A stretch of 64,000 nucleotides of DNA. Source: Valencia hispanica. Its lineage: Eukaryota > Chordata > Actinopteri > Cyprinodontiformes > Valenciidae. Numbering within the stretch: position 1 is the first letter of the stretch; each line of letters begins with the position of its first letter. The notes under the pieces were generated by a model. That model saw nothing but the letters and a program-made list of their open reading frames with translations, was not told the origin of the DNA and did not search any database. The stretch lies in contig OY747704.1 of the NCBI GenBank assembly GCA_963556495.2, positions 9,524,501 to 9,588,500 of the forward strand. The letters run 5' to 3'. The position numbers were made by a program, and so were the translations under genes. Positions 44,013-55,900 of this stretch are shown here, piece after piece.

Positions 44013-45250
44013 TACAGACAAAAAGTTTGGACCCACTTTCTCATTCAATTGAATGGCCTACCTGGAAATCTCCTTTAACCCTAATACATGGCACAGGTTT
44101 GAAACTCACACCAGCAGCCCAAAGAACATGCTTTGTTCTATAAAAAAAGATTTATGCCACACATAAATCTCTAAAATGGCAGGCCATCTTTTGGTAATTG
44201 AGATTTGAAGGTTGCCACAGTATGCACCTCCTCTCTTTTTAACCCAACAATTGTCCTATAGAGCTGGAATTCACACCAGTAGCTCATAAAGCATGTGGAA
44301 TCATATATAAAATCTTACATCATTCATAACTTGCTAATTCTTTGAAATAGCAAGGGATGCATTTTTCGCCAGGGTAAATTATGAGGTTGCAGAAAAAGGA
44401 AAGATTTGGAATCCATACGCACGTTTTATGTGTGCGCTGATTTGGGCATCGTGCTGGACCTTTTCAGAGCTTTAAACTGAAAAAAGGGTATTATTCCTTT
44501 AACTTGTAAATATACTTAATCTGACTAGTGACCAGGTTTGTCTCAACTCCATGCAAAACAAATGCAATACTTGTTTTTATACGGCTTTGAAGACAAGATT
44601 TGTGGAGATGGTCCAAAAACCGCACAATGTATGTCCTTCTTGCCTCTGGGAAGCATGCGCTTGGTAGTGCAGCATGATCAGAGCACCTTGTGATGCTGAA
44701 TATATGAAAATTGCGCTGATGGATGCACTGTTTAAAAAACAAACAACAAAAAAACACATCAGGTTTTGAAGTGGTGGGGACAAAACTGTAATTGATAAAT
44801 ATTACCGGGGACATGTCCCTGGCTACAATGACTCAAAGATCTTTATTTTCCTGCAGGACCCCATATCCGTGCGCACGGTTTAATAAACTGAGGGTAGGGA
44901 TTCTTACACCTGAAACGTATTTCTGCACTTGACCCCGGCTGGGTTCCAGAGGTGAACTTTTTTCCCCACAGAAAAATATGCAGAGTTGTGGGTCTGAGAG
45001 GAGGGACAAGGTGCTGCTGATGTTGCCATGGGGAAAACATAATCTCACCTGCTATGACTGGATAAGTTAAAAAAAATCTTATCTTTAATTTTAATCATCT
45101 TAATATATTTGATCTTATCTTAATTTTTTTAATGTCAACATAATTTTGTTTTTCACACTTTTCTGTCAGTTTTTAAAGGGTAAACATATGTGCAAGATGC
45201 CCTGCAGCCTGCATACATAAACCTGTCGTTATTTTCATGAATAAAAAGTA
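44009..45250. other. Unassigned DNA with faint internal duplication
   Basis: CACACCAGCAGCCCA (44108) and CACACCAGTAGCTCA (44271) lie in similar contexts, suggesting an old tandem duplication of about 165 bp. No gene recognised; minus-strand ORFs of 60-107 codons lack known motifs. Confidence 0.35.
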
Positions 45251-45345
45251 TACAGTATTTAATGATCAATTTCCATAAAGGAACATTGTAAATAAATGAC
45301 ACTAGGTAAGCAAAAATCTGATGGAGGACTTAAATTTCTTTTCTT
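45251..45345. repeat. Outer-hAT interior, second copy
   Basis: TATTTAATGATCAATTTCCA through ACTTAAATTTC is nearly identical to the outer hAT interior at about 39250-39340. A third copy lies at 48349-48513. Direct orientation in all three. Confidence 0.75.
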
Positions 45346-45880
45346 TCTTTTTTTTTTTTCTTTTTCTTTTTTTTTACGTGTCCTGTTTGGCAGTGTGGAG
45401 CTCAGAATTGGTGTCTGAGTACCAAGTAGAAGCCCAACAGATTTACTTTCACAAGCGGAGCAGTACAGCTTTTGCTATAGCACTCCACTTGATTTATGTG
45501 TGAAAAATCTTTATTATGAATTGTTGGGGTTTTTATTTCCTGATGTTATGGACACGGAGACGGAAAATTAAGGAGAAGAAAGAAGAAAGATGAAGAAGAG
45601 AGGTAGGAAACAAAATGTCATGAGAGAGGGTGAGTTGAAAATACAAGAGAGGAAGGGGAACAAAGAAAACACAGGAAAACATGGAAGTCTGCCTCCATAC
45701 CCACAGGACGGCAGAGAGAGGGGGAAAAACAAAACACGAAAAAGGAACATCGACAAAACCAACCAAACATTGTGAACTTAAGAATTACACAACCACATCA
45801 CACAAAAATAGATATAAAAATACAACAACAATGTCACAGAAAAACTCATGGTACCGATTAATCAAGCTCTAGTAATGATA
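45346..45880. mobile_element. Inner-hAT-family internal fragment
   Basis: After a T-rich tract, GTGTCCTGTTTGGCAGTGTG to about 45860 is the reverse complement of 43010-43595, without the TATC expansion. Lacks TIRs. ORFs here are accidental. Confidence 0.7.
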
Positions 45881-45904
45881 ACCTCAGCCCAAGAATATAT
45901 CCTT

Positions 45905-48347
45905 AAACACCAGAGACCCCACATCTATGTGTGTGTGTTAGCATGCTGGTGCATATAAGGTTTCTCCATAAGAGTGTTCGATAGTTGGTGTGAGAAGACA
46001 TCAATCCGTCCCCCAGGAATCGATGTAGACATGAAGGAGATCGGAGCAAAGACATCCAAAGGACCGCCAGAGCCCCAGGCGGACCCGGGCGGGGCCGACC
46101 GCATCCCCCAAGAGAGGAGAAAAGGAGAACCCCAGCGGAACATCCAGCGGCCACTATGCAGGGGCCCGGGGGGCAGCAGTGACGAGCCCACGGGCTCCGC
46201 CGGCAACCCGCCACGCTGGGGCGGGCCGGTCAACGTACCGGGGGAGCCGGGGCCCAGGGGCACCCCACCCCCCAGCAGGGACCCGACAAGGGACCGGCCG
46301 ACGAGGGGCCCCCGGCACTGCAGGGGCCACGCGACGCCTCCGCCCTAGGCCAATCCCCACCGCCAACATCCCAGCGCCCCACCATAGCCACAGGGGACGG
46401 ACAGCATCCCCAGGCCGGGCTCAGTCAGCATCTGGACGCCAAGTTGTACCAGCTCCCGGGTCCTGATCCCGCGCAACGCAGGGCGCCGAGACCCGGCTTC
46501 AAACGAGGGCCAGGGCCGGTCCAACCCGCCAATGAACCGGCCACGCATGGTGCGCACAGAACAGGTGATCAAACGAGCAGAGACGCCGGATCCGCATCCC
46601 GCCGAGCCACCGAGCAGGCACCACCCAACAATCCCAAACCTGGGACCAACCAAAGGAAGATATCGGCCCAGCGCATCGGCCGACCGACACACCGGCCCCC
46701 CCAGGCCCGGCCAGGCACGCACCAGGTCCGAACCGGATTGACCACCGGCGCACCGGCAGGCAGGGGCCCCCGTCACCGGCGGGGAGTGACGGAGGGGAAA
46801 TAGGCCCCCCATTAAGTGTAAGGCCTGAGGTGCGCCAGGCGAGGGGGCAGACCAAGATCCAACCTGACAGGTAGACAAAGACATACAGACACAGTCATAC
46901 GTTCCCTCCCTCTTAAACACATACATTCTCACTGACTCACCAAGACACCCAAAAAAATGACGCTGTACCCTCACTCACACACACCATGCACACTTTATGC
47001 TCCCAGGTCCAGGTACTGATGCCCCAGTAGAGCCACCAGCCCCCGGACCCGGGAGGTGGACCCCCTACCTTCTAGGATGGAGACAAGCAGACCGCCAAGG
47101 GCCCCACAGTGGCAAAGCAGCCCGACAGCCCAGGACCCCGACCAGACCGCCTGTCCTCCTCCGGACCCCAACCCCTGATGGCCCGTAGCGAACAGGGGTG
47201 GGAAAAGACCCCTAGCCTCCATCCTCCCGCTCGAGTATGGTGTTGATGCCCGTTGTTATAATGTGCATTTAAAACAGAGGGGTGGGATGTGGGGGAGGCA
47301 GCCACACATCCCCCAACCCCCACCCCGAGCCCTCAGTGTCTATATGTGGTTTAACAGTGGGCACCGGCACCAGAGGTGAAGCTGAATGTACCGCTCCCCC
47401 TCTGGATGCCGAAAAGTGTGCCCACCCCAAAGTCCCTACATATGTGTCGTGTGAAAATGTTATAAGTGGGAGTGTCTAAGTTGTATATTAAAATTGGGAC
47501 CCAGGACACCACGGGACAGCGAGGAGGGAAGCCCATCCTCGCACCCCAGTGATGTGCCCATGCCCCAAGACCCTAAATGAGTGGTAAAGTGATGGAGCGG
47601 GTGGACAGAGGTGTCCAGGGATGGGGAGGGAAGGACTGGGAGACAAAATGTCTTCCCAGGGAGCCAGCTCCCCCACTGACCCCAATAGGCACCGCTGTTC
47701 ACCGGGATCCACCAGGGGAGGGAGGCCATGGCACGTCCGACCCGGGGCCCACGGCCACAGCACCACAAAGCCCCACGGACCCCAAGGCAGTCCCCCCAGC
47801 CCCATCCCAGAAGGGGGACTAAACCCACCCTGACATTCGCTCTACTCTCAAAACACAAAAGACACTAGACACCCAGGTTGAGTTCGCCCCCCCCCCCCTC
47901 CCGCACACCCCTCCCCCCCGTCCAAGTGCCCTCGTAGGGGGAGAGCACCTGTTGCCACACAGCAGCAGCCTCCCCGCCAGCAAAGGAGGCCCCCAGCGCC
48001 ACCCGCACACCGGAGGCCCCTGTAGCCCGAACCACGTCGACGTACCTGCCCAGACCAGGAGCAAACCGATGAGCCGGGCGGCCGACCCACCAGGCCGACA
48101 TCCACCAGCCTCATTCTTTGTGGAGCGACCACTGTTGCTCAACGGCCCGGCAGGAGACCAAACCCAGCGCCCCACCCACCTGCCCTGCACGCCCACCACC
48201 CGGCCAGTCCACCCGGAAGTCCGACCGATCCCGGCCAAATGCCCAACCCCAGCGCCCCACACAAAGACCAAGACCCAGGAGCCAAGTCCAGTGCAAAAAA
48301 GGACTGATCCGGGCCAGAAACGCCACCCAGCCGCCGCGACCAGCAGC
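45905..48347. repeat. GC-rich block with long spurious ORFs
   Basis: About 2.4 kb with very high GC (C-rich on plus), in sharp contrast to its AT-rich surroundings. Open in several frames on both strands because of composition; translations are Pro/Arg/Gly-rich without domains. Similar blocks are known to me from other fish genomes as dispersed repeats often mis-called basic proline-rich proteins. It lies between direct copies of outer-hAT sequence (45251-45345 and 48349-48513). Includes a C-run at about 47889-47899. Confidence 0.6.
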
Positions 48348-48679
48348 CAATTTCCATAAAGGAACATTGTAAATAAATGACACTAGGTAAGCAAAAATCT
48401 GATTGAGGACTTAAATTTCACTTTATTTTTTTCGTCTGTCCTTCTCACATATCCAGTGGTTGTATACGTTGTCCAGGTTGATGGCCTCATCTGCTTGCAG
48501 CTTTGACTAGGGCTGTGCCGGTTTGGATTTTTTCTTACCGCGGTCGGTAATCAACAAATTCAAGCGGTTTTGCGATATACCCAGAAAAGTGTATATAAGT
48601 GTATAAAAGTGTATATATATATATACACTTTTATACACTTATATACACTTTTCTGGGTATATCGCAGAACCGCGAAACC

Positions 48680-48720
<41 letters not shown>
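48348..48720. mobile_element. Outer/inner hAT junction copy with palindrome
   Basis: 48349-48513 repeats outer-hAT interior and 48514 onward starts TAGGGCTGTGCCGGTTTGG, the left end of the inner hAT, at the same GCTTTGAC target as at 39414. So the nested hAT-in-hAT has itself been duplicated. It ends in the palindrome (48564-48673) and a TA tract (about 48684-48719). Confidence 0.75.
48564..48673. repeat. 110-bp palindrome, no spacer, one mismatch
   Basis: Arms 48564-48618 and 48619-48673 are reverse complements with one mismatch (GCGGTTTTGCGATATACCC ... GGGTATATCGCAGAACCGC). The left arm is the normal inner-hAT left end; the right arm is its mirror copy. Confidence 0.9.
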
Positions 48721-48724
<4 letters not shown>

Positions 48725-48725
48725 T

Positions 48726-49242
48726 TAGGGCTAGGCGATATGGCCTAAAAATAAAATTCCGATTTTTTCACACCAAAGCCGATTTCCGAATTTTATCGAT
48801 TTTTTTCTTTCTCCTTTTACTTTCTTAAACAGAAATAACAAATGACAGAATCTATTTTTTTTAAACTCTTATTTTAATATCTCCTTTCGGAGTCTACCTG
48901 AATTCAAAAGTTGTGTGCAAAGTTGGTGGCACATACCTGGCGTCCAAAGTTTTCAGTAGGTAAATAAAGCCGGGCTTTTCCACTGTATAAGCAAGCACCA
49001 TATCTTTGGCAATATAAATTGTGATGGCATCTGTGATTGCTTTCCACTGGACACCCGTCTTATCATAAGGGACACAGTGTGAAAATGATTCCCCTATGGT
49101 GGCTTGTCTTTTGGCAGTGTTTTGTGAGCTGCTGCTTGCTTGAGCATCTCGTAGAGAGCAGCACTTCTCCCACTCGACGAAGTGCCTCTGTTTCAGGTGT
49201 TGAAACAAATTCGTCGTACTCCTACCTTTGGTAGCAACACCC
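48726..49242 (-). mobile_element. hAT transposon remnant with transposase N-terminus
   Basis: Left end TAGGGCTAGGCGATATGGCC has the form of a ZBED/hAT terminal repeat. The transposase start lies on the minus strand (49230-48894). The middle and C-terminus of the gene are absent (internal deletion). The right end is cut where the LTR element begins. Confidence 0.65.
48894..49230 (-). pseudogene. hAT transposase N-terminal fragment (BED finger region)
   Basis: Minus strand: VATKGRSTTNLFQHLKQRHF, the end of a BED zinc finger (NL-HLK-xH), then ESFSHCVPYDKTGVQWKAIT and DAITIYIAKDMVLAYTVEKP, the dimer/catalytic-entry region found in ZBED-type hAT transposases, then LDARYVPPT. It ends in unrelated residues. 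The BED cysteines lie beyond the LTR junction. Confidence 0.7.
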
Positions 49243-49468
49243 GCTTGTTAAAGTAAAGTAAGTAAGACGTTGATAAAAGGCGAAAACCAAGATTTAATGG
49301 TGCGACAACACAGAGAAGGGTTTTGTCCATAGACAAAGATCCGGCCATGAGTGAAGGATCAGATGGAACTTAAATAGGGCAAACAGATGAGGAGAATCAG
49401 GTGAGGCATATCAGGAACAGGTGCAGTGAATAATCATAATCAGGGGCAGAGCTCTACAGGCTCTGACA
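49243..49468 (-). repeat. 3' LTR of the non-autonomous element
   Basis: Near-identical to 51479-51722 from GACGTTGATAAAAGGCGAAA onward. Its distal 11 bp are missing and a segment after TTAAAGTAA differs, so this LTR has been altered. Confidence 0.85.
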
Positions 49469-49599
49469 GGACGCCCCCCTTTCCAGGTCGGATTCCAGGC
49501 GACCTACAAAAAGAAAAAAATAGTCTCCCATCGTGGGTGGGTGGAGGGGGCCCACGGGAGGTGGGCCCCGAGTCCCAGTATGAACGGCCCTGGAGGTCA

Positions 49600-49810
49600 G
49601 GCGGACGACCAGGTGGACGTCCCCTGGCTGGACGGTGGTCGGGAGGACGGCCGGATGGGCGTCCCCTGGCTGGACGACGGTCGGGAGGACGGCCGGATGG
49701 GCGTCCCCTGGCTGGACGACGGTCGGGAGGACGGCCGGATGGGCGTCCCCTGGCTGGACGACGGTCGGGAGGACGGCCGGATGGGCGTCCCCTGGCTGGA
49801 CGTTCCAGCA
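49600..49810. repeat. 42-bp coding minisatellite
   Basis: About five units of 42 bp (14 codons), such as at 49651 and 49693. On the minus strand they encode PARGRPSGRPPDRR. Part of the C-terminal half of the LTR-element ORF. Confidence 0.9.
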
Positions 49811-49899
49811 CGAGATGGTAGCCGGGCGGACGGCCCGGTGGTTCTCCCTTGGCTGGATTGGAGACAGGAGCTGGGTTGAGAGGAGGTGTGGGCACAGGA

Positions 49900-50400
49900 G
49901 CCCCGAGACGACACGGTGGCGTCGGAAACTGAAAACTCAGGCAAGATGCAGGCACAGGGGCCTGGAGACGACGCGGTGGCGTTGGGGCCTGAAGCCTCAG
50001 GCAGGATGCAGGCACAGGGGCCCGGAGACGACGCGGTGGCGTCGGGGCCTGAAGGCTCAGGCGCGGTGCAGGCTTCGGAACCTGACGGTTCAGCCGAGGA
50101 CAGGCGCAGGGGCCTGGAGACGACGAGGAGGCGTCGAGGCCTGAAGGCTCAGGCCCGGTGCAGGCTTCGGAACCTGACGGTTCAGCCGAGGAGCAGGCGC
50201 ACGGGCCCAGAGACGTCGAGGAGGCGTCGGGGCCTGAAGGCTCAGGCAGGATGCAGGCACAGGGGCCCGGAGACGACGCGGTGGCGTCGGGGCCTGAAGG
50301 CTCAGGCGCGGTGCAGGCTTCGGAACCTGAAGACTCAGGCAGGACGCAGGCACAGGGGCCCGGAGACGACGCGGTGCAGGCTTCGGGGCCTGAAGAGCCA
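49900..50400. repeat. 60-bp coding minisatellite
   Basis: Units of about 60 bp (20 codons), such as CACAGGGG at 49953 and 50013, with variants to 50400. Encodes the PTPPRRLRAPVPASCLSLQA-type repeats on the minus strand. Confidence 0.85.
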
Positions 50401-51478
50401 CACTCTGGAGCTTTGACTTGGAGCTGGCAGGACTGGGCTCAAACTCTGGCGGCAGAAGCTGAGCTGGAGCAAGAGGAACTGGAACAGAATTTTGTGGAAC
50501 TAGACTGGCTGTAGATGGAGAGCAGAGTGGAGCTGAGGCAACCGGAACTGGAGCTGAGCAAACTGAACCGGATGGAGCGGGAAGAGTCGGAGCGCAGGTC
50601 GAGGCTGGGAAAAGTGGTCGTGGGCCAGCAGGTCCGACCTCTCCCGCAGAAGTTGGTCTGTTCCCATGGCGCCGTCGTCTGCTGCGAGGTGGTGACGGGC
50701 GCTCATGCCTGCGGGGTCCGGTTCCGGGAGGACAGTACGGCAGCCTGGAACCGATGAGGGAAGACTGATGCTCCACGCACTGCTCCGGGCTGGACACGCC
50801 AGGCAAAACAGAAACGACGCAGATGGTGGAGTATGGAATGATGTAGGTAACTTGATCTGAATCCGTCTCATCCTCCTCATCTGTCTCCGACCAGTCCGAG
50901 AGGGGGGCAACCAGCGCAGCCAGAGGATGAAAGACGCCGCCTGACTTGACAGAAGTGGTTGCTGCGCTGGCTGCTGGAGGAGCGGATCGACCCTCAGTTC
51001 TGGTCATCAGCTCTCTGGCCGCCTGATGAGCCTTCTCTGCCTCCAGTGTCAGACCCGCCAGATCAAATGGGCTGAGAATCGGGCGCAGCAGAGGAAGAAG
51101 CTGTCGGAGCGTCTCCGCCTTCGTCAGGCGCATCCAGGGAGCCGTGATGGTGGGAATCGCGTGCAGCCGTGTCCAGACTAGCTCGGTGAGGAGATCCTCC
51201 GGGAGACATGCCGCTGGAAGAGTGGATCGCCCTCCAGACCAGGTGGGCTGCTTCCGGGCTCCCTGGTCAGCAGACTCCACCTCCACCTGTAGATCTGCGT
51301 AGTCATGAGGGTCCAGGATCGGGCGCAGCAGAGACAGAAGCTGGCGTAGCGCCTCGATCTCCTCCAGGCGGATCCAGGGTGACGGGAGGGTGGCAATCGT
51401 TTCGAGCTGATCCAACAAAAGCCAAGCCAGAAAATCTGCCGGTTCGTCTGCTGAATCCATTTCAGGGCCTGATCATTC

Positions 51479-51722
51479 TGTCAGGATGTGCCGCTTGTTA
51501 AAGTAAGGATCCAGGCGCAGACGTTGATAAAAGGCGAAAACCAAGATTTAATGGTGCGACAACACAGAGAAGGGTTTTGTCCATAGACAAAGATCCGGCC
51601 ATGAGTGAAGGATCAGATGGAACTTAAATAGGGCAAACAGATGAGGAGAATCAGGTGAGGCATATCAGGAACAGGTGCAGTGAATAATCATAATCAGGGG
51701 CAGAGCTCTACAGGCTCTGACA
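51479..51722 (-). repeat. 5' LTR of the non-autonomous element
   Basis: 244 bp bounded by TGTCAGGATG...GGCTCTGACA on plus, with short inverted ends TGTCAG/CTGACA. The first bases inside (minus GAATGATCAGGCCCTG) do not match a standard tRNA primer site, so priming is unexplained. Confidence 0.88.
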
Positions 51723-52060
51723 TAGAGTCCATTTGAGTTAATTGGTGGCACACCTGTGGATGCATATTAAGGCACCCCCAAAACACAGAGCCTCTTTCTT
51801 TGATATGGGAAAATCAAGAGTAATCAACCAAGACATCAGAAAAAGAATTGTGGACCTCCACAAGTGTGGCTCAATTTTAAATACAATGCCATTAAAAAAT
51901 ACATACAAATTCTCTCTTTATTCTTAATTTTAACAAATACATTTTTTTTCATACGTTTTAATCTAAAAAAAATAAACGTTTAGTCTGATTTGATGTTTGA
52001 CAGTAAAAAAGTGTTTTTATCTGAAGTGTATGTAAATGTCTGGTTTCAACTGTATATTTG
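51723..52060 (+). mobile_element. Tc1-type MITE (internally deleted)
   Basis: The left part includes the transposase start MGKSRVINQDIRKRIVDLHK then CGSILN (51806-51885), the helix-turn-helix of Tc1 transposase. It passes abruptly into an AT-rich right end with GTATGTAAATGTCTGG and TTTCAACTGTAT. The catalytic domain is missing. The left terminus was lost at the LTR junction. Confidence 0.75.
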
Positions 52061-52911
52061 ATGTTCTTGATGTTTGGCTTGATTGCTAGCACAAAGAGGA
52101 AGAGAGAAGAACAGAGAGGGAGAGGGAGAGGAGAATGAGGACAGAACAGAGATGGAACAAGATCCAGGTGAGAAAGACATGTTAGTCACAGGCAGTTGCT
52201 AGAACATGTTCACAAGTGTATCTTGTTAGGTTTGTAATATTTCTTATTCTATATTTAATAGGTCATGCAGGCTTTTTGCACAGTTAGGCTAAATAGTTAT
52301 ATAAATAGTGTAGTTATTAAAAAATAATATGGTAGAAACTAGTAACTCAGAGAGACGAATATAGAGGTATCATTACATAGTAATGACTCTCTTTTTGATC
52401 ATTCAGATAGGTCAGGGGAAATCAGGAAAGACAGAGAACACCAAAACACACCTGAAAAAGAATACTTGAGTAATATTGACCCCGAAAATGCCAATGATAG
52501 GTCCGCAAAACTCAAGCCTCAAAGATACAGTCTCATGCTGCCACAATAGAGAGGTTTTGATTTTCGGTGCTACTATCATTTAGTTTTGATTCTGGTTCTG
52601 TCTTGGTTCAGTCCTGAAGTAGTCCTGATTTAGAACTGTTACAGACCGGTTTTAATCCCGGATCAGTTTTGGGTTTGGTTGAATTGTGGTTTAGTCCTGG
52701 TGTCTATATAAAGCCTTGGTTCTACTCTGCCTTGTTGGTTGATTAAGAATGTAATGTTAATGTGTCACATGTACGTGATATAATTTGTTTTCTTATATAA
52801 AGTTTTGCTTGTCGAAAACAACTTAACCCCCCCCCCCCCCCCCCCCACATGCATAACAACCCTTTAGGGCTAAGCCCCTGGTATATAAAATGTCTGGCTC
52901 TGCCTCTGTTC
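52061..52911 (+). other. Degenerate DNA, possible exon remnants
   Basis: GCTAG|CACAAAGAGG (about 52090) to GATCCAG|GTGAGA (52167) and CATTCAG|ATAGGTC (about 52407) onward look like splice-bounded coding remnants, with acidic-basic residues ending in DPENANDRSAKLKPQRYS. They may derive from an intron-containing hAT or ZMYM-like gene; unproven. Also a TGGTTTAGTCCTG-rich segment (52590-52700) and a 19-base C-run (52829-52847). Confidence 0.35.
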
Positions 52912-55900
52912 TCCATACAACTGTTTAAAGTGAAATTGAATGTATTAGGTCAACAAATGCTTTATCTCACCGAGGAAAGGTGAAAATGGAGCAGTTTTAG
53001 AATTGCATGTTTAATCATAATGTTACCTTTAATTTTACTTTAAATGAGCTAAAAACAATGTTTATAGTAGTCTATAATCAACACATCTCCATACAACTGT
53101 TTAAGATGAAGTTGAATGTATGAGGTCCAAAACAGCTTTATCTCACTGAGAAAAGGTGAAAATGGACCAGTTTCAGAAACTCCACTTTGGTCATAATGTT
53201 ACCTTTAATTTTACTTTAAATGAGCTAAAAACAATGTTTATAGTAGTCTATAATCAACACATCTCCATACAACTGTTTAAGATGAAGTTGAATGTATGAG
53301 GTCCAAAACAGCTTTATCTCACTGAGAAAAGGTGAAAATGGACCAGTTTCAGAAACTCCACTTTGGTCATAATGTTACCTTTAATTTTACTTTAAATGAG
53401 CTATAAACAATGTTTATAGTAGTCTATAATCAACACATCTCCATACAACTGTTTAAGATGAATTTGAATGTATGAGGTCCACAAAAGCTTTATATCACAG
53501 AGAAAAGGTGAAAATGGACCAGTTTCAGAAACTCCACTTTGGTCATTATGTTACCTTTAATTTTACTTTAAATGAGCTAAAAACAATGTTTATAGTAGTC
53601 TATAATCAACACATCTCCATACAACTGTTTAAGATGAAGTTGAATGTATGAGGTCCAAAACAGCTTTATCTCACTGAGAAAAGGTGAAAATGGACCAGTT
53701 TCAGAAACTCCACTTTGGTCATAATGTTACCTTTAATTTTACTTTAAATGAGCTATAAACAATGTTTATAGTAGTCTATAATCAACACATCTCCATACAA
53801 CTGTTTAAGATGAAGTTGAATGTATGAGGTACAAAAAAGCTTTATCTCACCGAGAAAAGGTGAAAATGGACCAGTTTCAGAAACTCCTCTTTGGTTATAA
53901 TGTTACCTTTAATTTTACTTTAAATGAACTAAAAACAATGTTTATAGAAGTCTATAATCAATACATCTCCATTCAACTGTTTAAGATGAAGTTGAATGTA
54001 TGAGGTCCAAAAAAGCTTTATCTCACCGAGAAAAGGTGAAAATGGACCAGTTTCAGAAACTCCACTTTGGTCATAATGTTACCTTTAATTTTACTTCTAA
54101 TGAGCTACTAACAATGTTTATAGTAGTCTATAGTCAACACATCTCCATACAACTGTTTAAGATGAAGTTGAATGTATGAGGTCCAAAACAGCTTTATCTC
54201 ACCGAGAAAAGGTGAAAAGGGACCAGTTTCAGAAACTCCACTTTGGTCATAATGTTACCGTTAATTTTACTTCTGAGTTACAAACAATGTTTATAGTAGT
54301 CTATAACCAACACATCTCCATACAACTGTTTAAGATGAAGTTGAATGTATGAGGTCCAAAATAGCTTTATCTCACCGAGAAAAGGTGAAAATGGACCAGT
54401 TTCAGAAACTCCTCTTTGGTTATAATGTTACCTTTAATTTTACTTTAAATGAACTAAAAACAATGTTTATAGTAGTCTATAATCAACACATCTCCATACA
54501 ACTGTTTAAGATGAAGTTGAATGTATGAGGTCCAAAAAAGCTTTATCTCACCGAGAAAAGGTGAAAATGGACCAGTTTCAGAAACTCCACTTTGGTCATA
54601 ATGTTACCTTTAATTTTACTTCTAATGAGCTACTAACAATGTTTATAGTAGTCTATAATCAACACATCTCCATACAACTGTTTAAGATGAAGTTGAATGT
54701 ATGAGGTCCAAAACAGCTTTATCTCACAGAGAAAAGGTGAAAATGGACCAGTTTCAGAAACTCCTCTTTGGACATAATGTTACCTTAAATTTTACCTCTA
54801 ATGAACTACAAACAATGTTTATAGTAGTCTATAATCAACACATCTCCATACAACTGTTTAAGATGAAGTTGAATGTATGAGGTCCAAAAAAGCTTTATCT
54901 CACCGAGAAAAGGTGAAAATGGACCAGTTTCAGAAACTCCTCTTTGATCATAATGTTACCTTTAATTTTACCTCTAATGAGCTACAAACAATGTTTATAG
55001 TAGTCTATAATCAACACATCTCCATACAACTGTTTAAGATGAAGTTGAATGTATGAGGTACAAAAAAGCTTTATCTCACCGAGAAAAGGTGAAAATGGAC
55101 CAGTTTAAGAAACTCCTCTTTGGTTATAATGTTACCTTTAATTTTACTTTAAATGAACTAAAATCAATGTTTATAGAAGTCTATAATCAATACATCTCCA
55201 TACAACTGTTTAAGATGAAGTTGAATGTATGAGGTCCAAAAAAGCTTTATCTCACCGAGAAAAGGTGAAAATGGACCAGTTTCAGAAACTCCACTTTGGT
55301 CATAATGTTACCTTTAATTTTACTTCTAATGAGCTACTAACAATGTTTATAGTAGTCTATAGTCAACACATCTCCATACAACTGTTTAAGATGAAGTTGA
55401 ATGGATGAGGTCCAAAACAGCTTTATCTCACCGAGAAAAGGTGAAAAGGGACCAGTTTCAGAAACTCCACTTTGGTCATAATGTTACCGTTAATTTTACT
55501 TCTGAGTTACAAACAATGTTTATAGTAGTCTATAATCAACACATCTCCATACAACTGTTTAAGATGAAGTTGAATGTATGAGGTCCAAAACAGCTTTATC
55601 TCACAGAGAAAAGGTGAAAATGGACCAGTTTCAGAAACTCCTCTTTGGTCATAATGTTACCTTTAATTTTACCTCTAATGAGCTACAAACAATGTTTATA
55701 GTAGTCTATAATCAACACATCTCCATACAACTGTTTAAGATGAAGTTGAATGTATGAGGTCCAAAAAAGCTTTATCTCACCGAGAAAAGTTGAAAATGGA
55801 CCAGTTTCAGAAACTCCTCTTTGATCATAATGTTACCTTTAATTTTACCTCTAATGAGCTACAAACAATGTTTATAGTAGTCTATAATCAACACATCTCC

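Larger units (their letters stand above)
49440..51460 (-). pseudogene. ORF of the non-autonomous LTR element: duplicated helical domain plus proline-rich repeats
   Basis: Starts 18 nt inside the 5' LTR boundary (MDSADEPADFLAWLLLDQ), as fish gypsy gag genes do. Open for 456 codons to 50090, then a second frame continues from 50015 to 49440, so there is one frameshift near 50015-50090. The N-terminus has two related domains of about 70 residues: WIRLEEIEALRQLLSLLRPI (residues about 29-48) and WMRLTKAETLRQLLPLLRPI (about 108-127), each followed by an acidic helix and GGRSTLP/EGRSAPP. An acidic linker (SETDEEDETDSDQ), then basic and proline-rich 60-bp repeats (APTPPRRLRAPVPASCLSLQ) and the 42-bp repeats. 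I recognise no gag, zinc knuckle or enzyme domain. Possible role: an RNA-binding or particle-like protein that borrows enzymes from an autonomous partner (inference). Confidence 0.6.
49243..51722 (-). mobile_element. Non-autonomous LTR retrotransposon without pol
   Basis: Direct terminal repeats (49243-49468, 51479-51722) surround a 2-kb internal region on the minus strand. The 5' LTR is on the right. An A-G-rich polypurine-like tract (AAAGGGGGGCG minus, about 49471-49481) precedes the 3' LTR. The only long ORF (51460 leftwards) has no protease, RT or integrase. The flanks differ (hAT remnant left, Tc1 remnant right) and no TSD is visible, so the copy is rearranged or is a recombinant. Confidence 0.8.

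Noticed and set aside
44491..45048. Minus-strand ORFs of 65-107 codons
   Set aside because: No motif, no repeat-family match I recognise, and no splice or promoter context.
46345..48383. Pro/Arg/Gly-rich ORFs up to 209 codons in the GC-rich block
   Set aside because: Open in most frames because of base composition, no domain, no start or splice context.
49440..50416. Plus-strand Asp/Gly/Arg-rich ORFs opposite the LTR-element gene
   Set aside because: The minus-strand frame starts next to the 5' LTR and carries the duplicated domain; the plus ORFs mirror the minisatellite.
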